Source: Prevotellaceae bacterium | GTDB lineage: Bacteria; Bacteroidota; Bacteroidia; Bacteroidales; Paludibacteraceae | Direction: 5' to 3' | DNA: 7,666 nt | NCBI GenBank assembly: GCA_031255055.1 | Contig: JAIRTG010000245.1 | Coordinates: 1 to 7,666, forward strand | Shown here: positions 1 through 6,005 of the stretch, piece after piece | Layout: each line of letters starts with the position of its first letter | How positions within the stretch are numbered: position 1 is the stretch's first letter | Notes under the pieces: model-generated | Seen by the model: the letters and a program-made list of their open reading frames with translations, nothing else | The model's database searches: none | Told to the model about the DNA's origin: nothing | Position numbers and translations under genes: made by a program

Positions 1-606
1 CATGCCGGTTTGGATGATTTGTATTTGATTCCGACGGCAGAAGTGCCCGTAACCAACATTTACCGGGATATGATTCTGACGGAGAATGAACTGCCGGTAA
101 AAAACACCGCATACTCGGCATGTTTCCGTCGCGAGGCAGGCTCGTACGGCAAAGATGTGCGCGGCTTGAATCGTCTGCACCAGTTCGACAAGGTGGAAAT
201 TGTCCGCATCGACACGCCCGAACATTCCTATAAGTCACTCAAAGAAATGGTTGATTACGTGCAGTCGTTGGTCGAGAAGTTGGAACTGCCCTGGCGTATT
301 CTGCGCCTGTGCGGAGGAGATATGAGTTTTACATCGGCGCTGACATTCGATTTCGAGGTATTTTCGGCGGCGCAGCAACGCTGGCTCGAAGTAAGTTCTG
401 TTTCCAACTTTGAAAGCTACCAGGCCAACCGTTTGAAATGTCGCTACAAAAATGCGGACAAAAAGACGCAGCTTTGTCACACGCTCAACGGGAGCGCATT
501 GGCATTACCGCGTATCGTGGCCGCCCTGCTCGAAAACAATCAGACGTCGCAGGGAATCCGCATCCCCGAAGCGCTGATTCCTTACACCGGCTTTGAACTT
601 ATTTGA
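1..606 (+). CDS. serS: Seryl-tRNA synthetase, C-terminal part (5' end outside window)
   Basis: Class II aminoacyl-tRNA synthetase that activates serine with ATP and charges tRNA-Ser (and tRNA-Sec where present) in the cytoplasm. The frame is open from base 1 (His-Ala-Gly-Leu-Asp-Asp) and ends with TGA at 604-606, giving 201 visible residues, about half of the usual ~420. The N-terminal tRNA-binding coiled coil lies outside the window. Visible family signatures are the LIPTAEVPVTN segment that opens the catalytic core, motif 2 (FRREAGSYGKDVRG, then HQFDKVE), the serine/ATP pocket region around LRLCGGDM and LEVSSVSNFESYQ, and motif 3 (LNGSALALPRIVAALLENNQ) close to the C-terminus. The NGSALALPRIV form of motif 3 is, from memory, typical of Bacteroidota SerS. 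A TTG and later ATGs inside this frame are not starts, because the homology continues to the window edge. A terminator follows 22 bases after the stop. Confidence 0.97.
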   Translation, partial: HAGLDDLYLIPTAEVPVTNIYRDMILTENELPVKNTAYSACFRREAGSYGKDVRGLNRLHQFDKVEIVRIDTPEHSYKSLKEMVDYVQSLVEKLELPWRILRLCGGDMSFTSALTFDFEVFSAAQQRWLEVSSVSNFESYQANRLKCRYKNADKKTQLCHTLNGSALALPRIVAALLENNQTSQGIRIPEALIPYTGFELI

Positions 607-628
607 TAACACCGGACGGCAAACAGAT

Positions 629-659
629 AAAAGGGTGTCCACAACGGACATCCTTTTTT
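629..659 (+). terminator. Intrinsic terminator of serS
   Basis: An 11- to 12-bp stem (AAAGGGTGTCC paired with GGACATCCTTT, with one G-U wobble) closes a five-base ACAAC loop and runs into six T's at 654-659. It lies 22 bases after the serS stop codon. It should end serS transcription on the plus strand. Confidence 0.9.
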
Positions 660-1094
660 GAGACGGGTAGCCTGAGAACGGTTACGCCCCTCTCCTACTC
701 GACTCTCTTGTTCATCTTCTTCCGAAAGCGTTCTTACTTTCGTCTCCCCCCTTTTCAACAAGGCGACAATGGATTGTCGTTTACCAACCGCCTGCCGCTG
801 CTTCTTCGCTGCAAACATTCATCCGATAAAACATCCGCCATAACCAAAGATTGCTTAACGTTTATTGCCGATTAACATTCTGCTCTTTACGGTTCCCGCC
901 CACGAGTCGTCAGAACGTTCGCTTAATCAAAAAACAGCCTTATTTTCGCAAAGGTTTTTATTTTCAACGCAAAGAAAATAACAATATTACATCAAAATAC
1001 AATCAAACCGCTGCTAAAGCGACAAAAACGCAGACCTGCAACAAAAGAGTACTTGCTATTATATGGATAAAAATGTGTGGTTGATAACGTGAGG
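660..1094. other. Gene-free intergenic stretch
   Basis: About 430 bases between the serS terminator and the first heptamer repeat. Short open frames exist on both strands (for example a 78-codon minus frame at 582-818), but they run through the serS terminator or resemble no known protein, and none has a convincing promoter or ribosome binding site. The plus strand is pyrimidine-rich up to about 800 and AT-rich from about 920 to 1080. No tRNA fold, promoter or conserved RNA was recognised. It could be decayed coding DNA, but no family can be named. Confidence 0.5.
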
Positions 1095-1143
1095 GTTGAT
1101 AATTGTGAATTGAAAATTGAAAACCGAAAATCGAGGATTGGGT
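1095..1143. repeat. Degenerate heptamer tandem repeat (ATTGAAA type)
   Basis: Seven consecutive 7-bp units in strict register: GTTGATA, ATTGTGA, ATTGAAA, ATTGAAA, ACCGAAA, ATCGAGG, ATTGGGT. Only the central two are identical; the rest differ by one to three bases. The 7-bp period matches the arrays near 3083-3410 and 6006-6107, although the unit sequence is different and the conserved apex of those copies is missing here. Confidence 0.7.
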
Positions 1144-1164
1144 TAATACACAGCGGTGTATTAA
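1143..1164. repeat. Perfect 9-bp inverted repeat (hairpin)
   Basis: TTAATACAC (1143-1151) and GTGTATTAA (1156-1164) are exact reverse complements around a four-base AGCG loop. A second, weaker AT pairing (AAATAAA 1163-1169 with TTTATTT 1193-1199) follows, then the terminator stem at 1206-1237. The three together could form a small structured transcript. They could equally be an operator and a leftover terminator. Confidence 0.6.
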
Positions 1165-1205
1165 ATAAACTTGTTTCATTCACTGATTCCGATTTATTTG
1201 GTTCT

Positions 1206-1243
1206 GTAGTATGCCGTCCGAGAGGATAGCATACTACTTTTTT
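1206..1243 (+). terminator. Strong intrinsic terminator with no intact gene upstream
   Basis: A perfect 9-bp stem (GTAGTATGC 1206-1214 with GCATACTAC 1229-1237) encloses an inner TCC/GGA stem capped by a GAGA tetraloop of the GNRA type. Six T's (1238-1243) follow. The T tract is only on the plus strand, so it should stop plus-strand transcripts. No intact plus-strand gene lies between the serS terminator and this one, so it belongs to an unrecognised small RNA, a lost gene, or a leader (attenuator) of the decayed sulfatase downstream. Confidence 0.8.
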
Positions 1244-1265
1244 GTGGGGACTGTCGATTTAAGAA

Positions 1266-1290
1266 ACTGTTTTTTAAAAATCAAAACAGT
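1266..1290. repeat. Inverted repeat ACTGTTTT / AAAACAGT
   Basis: ACTGTTTT (1266-1273) and AAAACAGT (1283-1290) are exact 8-bp reverse complements with a nine-base AT-rich spacer. It lies about 100 bases upstream of the sulfatase relic and could be an old operator or a weak hairpin. No function is shown. Confidence 0.45.
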
Positions 1291-1392
1291 CACTAACCTA
1301 CCGCAGCCATTTGTCGGCGAGATCGACTTTTATCATCGTTTCGATTTTCGTCCGATACCCGAAAAAATTCAATCATAAAATCATAAAACAAC

Positions 1393-1641
1393 ATGAAGCA
1401 GACAAACAAGAAAATGCAAAACCTGTTGGCGACCGCCTCTTTATTCGCGTTTTCCGGAAGCCATATAAACGCACATGAACGCCCCAATGTAGTGATTATT
1501 TAGGCTCACAATATGATGCACGTACCTGTCTTTTGTTCCGAAGAGTTCAGAGGGAAGTCGATCGAAAAAGCTATCGGAGAGGGTATGCAGAGCAAAGAAA
1601 ATCAAATCGAAGACTTCGACTGTCCGAATTGTAACGATTAG
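1393..1641 (+). pseudogene. Decayed secreted arylsulfatase (internally deleted relic)
   Basis: ATG at 1393 opens a 36-codon frame: a lysine-rich start, a hydrophobic signal-peptide core (LLATASLFAFSG), then ERPNVVII, the standard opening of mature formylglycine-dependent sulfatases, where ADDLG normally follows. Here TAG at 1501 follows instead. The same frame then reads AHNMMHVPVFCSEEFRGKS, which resembles the mid-protein MPHVPLFVSxKFxGKS segment of Bacteroidota arylsulfatases, normally some 200 residues further on. The region between, including the CxPSR/SxPSR active-site motif, is missing, so the product cannot be active. Downstream the frame ends at TAG 1639-1641; one shifted frame reads TVRIV, perhaps from the EIDWSVGxIV segment, which suggests a further frameshift. 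Family recognition rests on these short motifs only. Intact relatives desulfate host or dietary glycans in the periplasm. This reading needs a protein-level search to be firm. Confidence 0.6.
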
Positions 1642-1703
1642 CATTTTGCGTTTAAACACACCGAATTTACACGCATCACCTCATCACTCACGTCAACCAC
1701 GCA

Positions 1704-2975
1704 TCAATAATCTTCGACATCTCGGAAGAAATTTTTCACAAAAGCCGTTCTTTTTTCGCTAAAAGGGACAGTTGTTTTATAATACGGATTCGCCTTATGA
1801 AGATAGTTGAGATGCAGTTCGTCGAACAATATCCGTTTCAGCGCAGGGATCTGTTCGATATCCACCTCATAGAAGAATTTCAGTTTATCCATTCCCAGAT
1901 AGACCATATCCTCTTGCGAGAGGTGCAGTCGTTCGCCGAGCAGGTATCCTTCGGGCACGCGGTAGCTAAGCAGCGGAAGAAACGTGAGAATAAGCAGATT
2001 GTTACCGCTAATGGTAAAAGCGAAATAGCCGATAGCTTTCAGCTCTTTTTCGTCCGGCATATTGCAAGGGATGTACATTTTACCGTCCGTACCGCGCACT
2101 ACTTTCGGTATGATCGAGAGTGAAATATGCAGCAATTCGGAACGTATAGCGGGACTAAGTATATCGAGACGTTCCTTGAAGCGGTGAATGGCATGTGACT
2201 GTATATACACATCCAGTCGTCTATCGTGCTTGATATTAACGTTCGGAAAAATCCAGCTCATCATAAAAAAGGCATTGGTAAGCGGTTCTTTTCCTATCGG
2301 CGGCAGGAGGAATCGAAAAGCAATCCGTTCGTAGTTATGGTAATTAAATCTCAATGTTTGACATTTATGTGCCGTGATATAGAGTCGGTTTCGGACAACG
2401 GGTCGATTTTGAACCGGATGCAGTTCGGGCAACAACATCCCGTAAGTTCGGAAATTCGGCTGAGAGAGAGAGATGAGCGAGATTCTGACCATTTCCTTTA
2501 TTTTCTCCTGACAGCTTACAAATATATCTTTCTTTTCCAGGGCGGCCAGCAGACGCTGAGCCACTTCCAGTTGCTGCTGCTGTAGAAAGCTTGTATATCC
2601 GTCAGCCATAAACGAAAACATCATACCTTCACCCACGGTTGCGATATCCATCCATGTCACTTTATTTTCTTCGTCAAAATAGAGTTGCTTCAGCTTCGAG
2701 ATCAACATATATTGTATATAGGTCAGGAACGATTTAGGCACTGCGTGTCCCGGCATCGCCAAGATATGCGGAGGCATAACCGTAACGATAAACATACGAT
2801 GTTTCTGTCGTTTAGTGAAGACATCGAACAATGCTTCATCTTCGCCCAACGCCTTGATGATGCGTCTGGCAGTCGCGTAGCAGACGTCTAAGGAACTATT
2901 ACTGAGTCTGACGCCGAATGACCGTACCGGCGGATTTTTTTTCTTTTTTTTACGGTTATTTTTGCTTTTAGGCAT
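1704..2975 (-). CDS. Conserved-looking hypothetical protein, 423 residues, basic N-terminus
   Basis: I do not recognise this protein. The ATG (complement of 2973-2975) is supported by a promoter 28 bases upstream and by the unbroken frame; the stop is TGA at 1704-1706. There is no signal peptide or clear transmembrane segment, so it is probably cytoplasmic. Residues 4-18 are strongly basic (NNRKKKKKNPPVR), as in nucleic-acid-binding or ribosome-associated tails. The rest reads as a folded alpha/beta protein with many aromatic residues and an LQQQQLEVAQRLLAALEKK helix near 131-149. At 260-269 it has SHAIHRFKER, resembling the H-A-x-x-R-x-x-x-R pattern of small RNase-like or DUF4258-type domains; this is only a motif likeness. 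Codon use is similar to the neighbouring genes. The adjacent sulfatase relic lies on the opposite strand and gives no hint of function. It could be a Bacteroidales-restricted family. Confidence 0.85.
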   Translation of the reverse strand: MPKSKNNRKKKKKNPPVRSFGVRLSNSSLDVCYATARRIIKALGEDEALFDVFTKRQKHRMFIVTVMPPHILAMPGHAVPKSFLTYIQYMLISKLKQLYFDEENKVTWMDIATVGEGMMFSFMADGYTSFLQQQQLEVAQRLLAALEKKDIFVSCQEKIKEMVRISLISLSQPNFRTYGMLLPELHPVQNRPVVRNRLYITAHKCQTLRFNYHNYERIAFRFLLPPIGKEPLTNAFFMMSWIFPNVNIKHDRRLDVYIQSHAIHRFKERLDILSPAIRSELLHISLSIIPKVVRGTDGKMYIPCNMPDEKELKAIGYFAFTISGNNLLILTFLPLLSYRVPEGYLLGERLHLSQEDMVYLGMDKLKFFYEVDIEQIPALKRILFDELHLNYLHKANPYYKTTVPFSEKRTAFVKNFFRDVEDY

Positions 2976-3002
2976 GGCCTGAGTCGTTTTTTACATTTTT
3001 CA

Positions 3003-3033
3003 CAAATGTACACGAAAATTCGGCTAATTCAAA
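3003..3033 (-). promoter_or_regulatory. Bacteroidota-type promoter of the 423-residue gene
   Basis: On the minus strand, TACATTTG (complement of 3003-3010) matches the -7 consensus TAnnTTTG. A TTTG (complement of 3030-3033) sits 19 bases upstream, the normal place for the -33 element. The predicted transcript would start near 2996, about 20 bases before the ATG. Confidence 0.8.
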
Positions 3034-3082
3034 ATCGAATGTATTGTTTTATGCAACGATTTCATTGACAGGACGAACCTCC

Positions 3083-3149
3083 GTGTTTAGTGATCAATAA
3101 TTCGTGATTAAACCCTGCGAACCGCATTAAACACTAAACACTAAACACC
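3083..3149. repeat. Heptamer-register hairpin repeat, copy A
   Basis: Nine 7-bp units in register from 3083: GTGTTTA, GTGATCA, ATAATTC, GTGATTA, AACCCTG, CGAACCG, CATTAAA, CACTAAA, CACTAAA. GTGTTTAGTG at 3083-3092 is the exact reverse complement of CACTAAACAC at 3139-3148 (and of 3132-3141), so the ends can pair. The apex (TTAA at 3109-3112, then GCGAACCGCA at 3117-3126) aligns with the apices of copies B and C. It lies between the divergent promoters at 3033 and 3585. Confidence 0.65.
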
Positions 3150-3155
3150 AAGAAT

Positions 3156-3511
3156 AGAAAGAGAATTTGGGGGGGGGAAGTCTCCCCCTCGCTTCAGCCC
3201 GCCTGCGGCGGTCTTCCGCTACCCCCTCTGCGGGGCGCTGCCCCGCAACGCCCCGTAAGAGAATGAAGAGTGAAGAATGAAGAGTGATGAGTGAAGAGTG
3301 AAGAATGAAGAGTGATGAGTGATGAGTGATTTGCAAGTTCGCCATGTTTAATCATTCATCATTCATCGTTCATCACTAATTATTCTTCATTCTTCATTTT
3401 TCATTCTCTTCCGGGGCGTTGCGGGGCAGCGCCCCGCAGAGGGGGTAGCGGAAGACCGCGCAGCGGGCTGAAGCGAGGGGGAGACTTCCCCCCCCCCCTC
3501 ATTCTCTTTCT
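3156..3511. repeat. Giant inverted repeat (98-bp GC-rich arms plus heptamer core, copy B)
   Basis: The left arm 3169-3266 and right arm 3401-3498 are reverse complements over 98 bases. They differ by one substitution (T3256), two single-base indels, and a 9-G versus 11-C end tract. Pairing resumes outside the tract (3156-3166 with 3501-3511). Between the arms, 3264-3326 holds nine purine-rich heptamers (TGAAGAG, TGAAGAA, TGATGAG). Three apex heptamers follow, then pyrimidine-rich heptamers (TTCATCA, TTCTTCA) at 3355-3403, so pairing can continue almost to a loop of about 18 bases near 3332-3349. Each arm also contains its own hairpins: TGCGGGGC-GCT-GCCCCGCA at 3229-3247, and CCGCC-TGC-GGCGG at about 3199-3211. 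No transposase gene or target-site duplication was seen. It lies in the space between two divergent genes. Confidence 0.92.
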
Positions 3512-3527
3512 CTTTCTCTTTCTCTTT
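3504..3527 (+). repeat. Hexamer microsatellite (CTCTTT)4
   Basis: Four exact tandem copies of CTCTTT, continuing as CTT, follow the 11-C tract of the giant inverted repeat. The hexamer period breaks the 7-bp register seen elsewhere. It lies about 60 bases upstream of the predicted -7 element of the protease gene. Such tracts can change length by slippage. Confidence 0.8.
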
Positions 3528-3584
3528 CTTGAAGAAAGACGGTATCTTGTTTGTCATCCGTTTTTTTATACGGTTATTTTGTTA

Positions 3585-3592
3585 TACTTTTG
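3585..3592 (+). promoter_or_regulatory. Putative -7 element for the S41 protease gene
   Basis: TACTTTTG matches the Bacteroidota -7 consensus TAnnTTTG and lies 72 bases before the ATG. No TTG/TTTG is found at the usual 19-base spacing upstream (the nearest TTTG is 31 bases away), so the -33 half is weak or absent. Confidence 0.55.
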
Positions 3593-3593
3593 G

Positions 3594-3626
3594 TTCGCTA
3601 AAAAATAAATGTCCCTCTGTAGCGAA
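3594..3626 (+). promoter_or_regulatory. Stem-loop at the predicted 5' end of the protease transcript
   Basis: TTCGCTA (3594-3600) and TAGCGAA (3620-3626) form a 7-bp stem around a 19-base AT-rich loop that begins directly after the -7 element. It could be an mRNA 5' stabilising hairpin or an inverted-repeat operator overlapping the start of transcription. Confidence 0.45.
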
Positions 3627-3664
3627 TTATCTTAGTTTGACTCAATTATAAATCAACTCAATTT

Positions 3665-5125
3665 ATGAAAACATTCAAAATGGCAGCCAATCTGTTTTTT
3701 GCGCTGCTGATCGCTCTTGTAAACAGCGCTTGCGGAAATAATAATGCACCGAATGGTCCCGCCAATGAAACGGAAAAGGTGAACCGGTTTATTGTCGATG
3801 GATTCGATGTCTATTATCTGTGGAACAGGGAAATGCCGCACACAAACCCTAAAACTGAAAAAAATCCGTATGAGCTTTTTGAAAAATTGCGCTATAAGGA
3901 TGACCGTTGGTCGATGCTGACCGATAATGTGCAAAGTCTGCTCGAATCTTTTTCGGGAACCGGCGCTACTTTCGGTTATTCGCTGGCGTTCTATCGATTG
4001 GCGGAGGAGCGACCGGATGTTTTTGCGGTCGTCGAATATGTCTATGCCAATTCTCCCGCCGAACAGGCCGGTATCGAAAGGGGACACTTGTTCGTGGGAA
4101 AAAACGGCGGAAAAATTACGGTCGATAATTATACCGACCTGCTCTATGCCCCTGCTGTCGAACTGGATTTCGGCCGGTTGGAGGGTGATGTGCTGAACTA
4201 TACGGGGCAAAAAGTGTCGCTGAATGCTGTGAAGGAGTATATGGATCCGGTGATTCGGGATGAAACGCTGGATGTAGACGGTAAAAAAATCGGCTATTTG
4301 GTCTATACCGATTATTTGCTCAAGTCGCACGGACGGCTGAAGGATGCGTTCGCTAAGTTCGCTCAAGAGGGTGTCGATGAGCTGATTCTCGATCTGAGAT
4401 ATAATTCGGGGGGATATGCGCTGACTTCCCTGATTTTGTCGAGTATGATTGTTCCGGTAGCTGTTTTGGATAATCACGAAATGTATTTGAAACAAGTGTA
4501 TAACCAACATCTGACGGATTATTTCGCGAATCGAAACGAAGTCCCTGTCGACTATTATGATCGCCGGTATCAGTATACCGATGAGAACGGTAAAACGGAA
4601 GGTGTGACGATCGATAGCCACCTGAACTTGTCGAGATTGTTTGTGATTACGGGCAGAAATACCGCCTCGGCGTCGGAAGCTACCATCGCGGGCGTGAAAC
4701 CGTATCTGGATGTGGTGCTGGTGGGCGAGAAAACGGCCGGTAAATATAATGGCGGTACCATCGTCACGCCTGAAAATTTGTATACCCTACCGGATATGTC
4801 GATCGCCAACTGGGGTATGTATATTATGATATACCGGTATATGAATAAAAACGGGTTCCCCGAATCGCAGGGGGGGATTGAGCCGGATGTTCGGGTGCAA
4901 GAAAATTTGTTGCAGAATCCGACTGCTTTGGGTAGTTTGTCGGAGCCGTTGTTGAAGACGGTCGTCGACCTGATCGGCGGACTGTCTCCGCAAGGCGCTC
5001 AAGATGCGTTGGGCAGTCCTTTCGGGTCGAGGTTCGAACGGTTGGATGTACAAAATAATGCGCCGAAAGGAATGGTTGAGTTGAATATGAAACGACTCCC
5101 GCTACCGTTGATATTACCGGATTGA
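3665..5125 (+). CDS. S41 family serine protease, lipoprotein with PDZ domain
   Basis: A C-terminal-processing-type peptidase of 486 residues, likely membrane-anchored in the envelope. Residues 1-22 are a lipoprotein signal peptide ending in a relaxed lipobox before Cys23 (VNSAC-GNNN). An N-terminal segment carrying YYLWNREMP (about 50-58) resembles Bacteroidota S41 proteins. A PDZ-like domain spans about 104-170, with SPAEQAGI at 130-137. The S41 core contains GKKIGYLVYTDYL (206-218), LILDLRYNSGG (240-250), TASASEATIAG (333-343) and GEKTAGK (354-360). By alignment with E. coli Prc (Ser430, Lys455), the catalytic dyad is Ser335 and Lys360, with the same 25-residue spacing, so the enzyme looks intact. 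The first ATG gives a proper signal peptide, which supports this start. It is monocistronic: promoter at 3585, terminator at 5175-5214. The substrate is not evident; it is shorter than Prc and lacks its long C-terminal extension. Confidence 0.92.
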   Translation: MKTFKMAANLFFALLIALVNSACGNNNAPNGPANETEKVNRFIVDGFDVYYLWNREMPHTNPKTEKNPYELFEKLRYKDDRWSMLTDNVQSLLESFSGTGATFGYSLAFYRLAEERPDVFAVVEYVYANSPAEQAGIERGHLFVGKNGGKITVDNYTDLLYAPAVELDFGRLEGDVLNYTGQKVSLNAVKEYMDPVIRDETLDVDGKKIGYLVYTDYLLKSHGRLKDAFAKFAQEGVDELILDLRYNSGGYALTSLILSSMIVPVAVLDNHEMYLKQVYNQHLTDYFANRNEVPVDYYDRRYQYTDENGKTEGVTIDSHLNLSRLFVITGRNTASASEATIAGVKPYLDVVLVGEKTAGKYNGGTIVTPENLYTLPDMSIANWGMYIMIYRYMNKNGFPESQGGIEPDVRVQENLLQNPTALGSLSEPLLKTVVDLIGGLSPQGAQDALGSPFGSRFERLDVQNNAPKGMVELNMKRLPLPLILPD

Positions 5126-5174
5126 TTGCTCTTAATCGGACATTCGATCCCGCAGGAAAACAGGTACCGGTCAC

Positions 5175-5214
5175 AAAAAAACAAGCAATCTTTTCTCCAA
5201 AGGTTGCTTGTTTT
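5175..5214. terminator. Bidirectional terminator between convergent protease and nitroreductase genes
   Basis: A 16-bp stem pairs 5178-5193 with 5199-5214 (AAAACAAGCAATCTTT against AAAGGTTGCTTGTTTT, with one wobble) around a five-base TCTCC loop. Seven A's at 5175-5181 give a U-tract for minus-strand transcripts, and the T's at 5211-5214 serve the plus strand. It lies 50 bases after the protease stop and 22 bases after the nitroreductase stop. Confidence 0.9.
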
Positions 5215-5235
5215 CGTATACGAGGTTTGATGCCG

Positions 5236-6000
5236 CTATTTTAGAAAGCCTTGTTGCTTTAATACTTCGAGGTATTTGTCGGAAAATAGTTCGTTGTTTT
5301 TTCGCGGATAGCGGACGTCGGTAAATACTTGTGCGATTGTTTCTTTGTTGTTTTCCGTCACGAATTTCGCATAAAAATCGCTCTGTTCCTTTTCCCGATA
5401 TAATTCGTCGATCGTTTCGGGGGTAAAGTCGGCGTATTGCTCTCTGTGTACCACCGCATTTGGTGGCAGTCGGTCGGTTTGCTCGGATGTCTCTTCCGGA
5501 TACCCGACCGTGACGGTGGTGATCGGTACTACTAGTTCGGGCAGGTTCAATATGTCGATAATCGCTTCTGCGTTGTAGGTCGCCGTACCCAGATAGCAGA
5601 TGCCTAATCCCTGACTTTCGGCGGCTATGCAAAATGTCTGTGCGGCGATGAGCGCGTCGATGGCCGATGTGAGAAATGATTGTAAATTGTCGTATCCCGG
5701 ATCGGCTTTTCGCTGCCGACACCATTTTGTAAAGCGGTTGAAGTCGGCGCAGAATGTCAGTACGGCAGCCGCTTCGACTACCATCGGCTGATTAAAATGT
5801 GCCGGCGACAGTCGTTTTTTCAGTCCGTCGTCTGTTGTGACAACAATGCCGTATGCTTGCATATTGCCTGTGTTCGACGTCCTGCAAGCCGTTTCGAGCA
5901 GTTGGTTCATCAGCTCGGGAGCAATTTTTTCTTTTGTGTATTTACGTATCGAACGATGGCGGTTCAAAACCCGCAACAGTTCTATGTCTTGTGGTTCCAT
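5236..6000 (-). CDS. FMN-dependent NAD(P)H nitroreductase, NfsA/Frp type
   Basis: A 254-residue member of the nitroreductase fold, a cytoplasmic homodimer that carries FMN and transfers two electrons from NAD(P)H to nitroaromatics, quinones or flavins. The N-terminal FMN-phosphate motif HRSIRKYT (15-22), TSNTGNMQAY (41-50, the TSxNxQ-like loop), GLGICYLGT (131-139) and GYPEE (166-170), followed by RLPPNAVVH, follow the order of the NfsA/Frp/YcnD group. Length is normal for that group (about 240-250). The natural substrate cannot be predicted. The ATG (complement of 5998-6000) is preceded by ACTAAAC heptamers and GAAAC with no Shine-Dalgarno sequence, usual for Bacteroidota. It lies 104 bases downstream of ridA on the same strand with no promoter seen between, so the two are probably co-transcribed. 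The transcript ends at the bidirectional terminator. Confidence 0.92.
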   Translation of the reverse strand: MEPQDIELLRVLNRHRSIRKYTKEKIAPELMNQLLETACRTSNTGNMQAYGIVVTTDDGLKKRLSPAHFNQPMVVEAAAVLTFCADFNRFTKWCRQRKADPGYDNLQSFLTSAIDALIAAQTFCIAAESQGLGICYLGTATYNAEAIIDILNLPELVVPITTVTVGYPEETSEQTDRLPPNAVVHREQYADFTPETIDELYREKEQSDFYAKFVTENNKETIAQVFTDVRYPRKNNELFSDKYLEVLKQQGFLK

Positions 6001-6005
6001 GTTTC

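Noticed and set aside
582..875. Short frames after serS (78 codons on minus, 90 codons on plus)
   Set aside because: Both pass through the serS terminator hairpin, match no known protein and lack ribosome binding sites. The minus one has at best a one-mismatch -7 element.
885..905. tRNA T-loop-like stretch GGTTCCCGCC
   Set aside because: No matching acceptor, D or anticodon arms could be formed around it, and no tRNA is supported.
3127..3345. 72-codon minus frame and similar frames in the repeats (HHSSLFILHSSL type)
   Set aside because: The peptides are direct translations of 7-bp repeats and of the GC-rich arm. They recur because the DNA repeats, not because a protein is conserved.
3264..3410. 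CRISPR array
   Set aside because: The units are 7 bp, contiguous and degenerate, with no unique spacers and no cas genes nearby.
3156..3511. Insertion sequence or classical MITE
   Set aside because: There is no transposase gene and no target-site duplication, and the inverted repeats span the entire element instead of forming short ends. A MITE-like origin remains possible but cannot be supported.
3653..4621. 322-codon open frame on the minus strand opposite the S41 protease
   Set aside because: The plus-strand protease has complete catalytic motifs, a signal peptide and a terminator. The antisense translation is low-complexity (rich in Ile, Arg, Gln and His) and resembles no family, as expected of a shadow frame.
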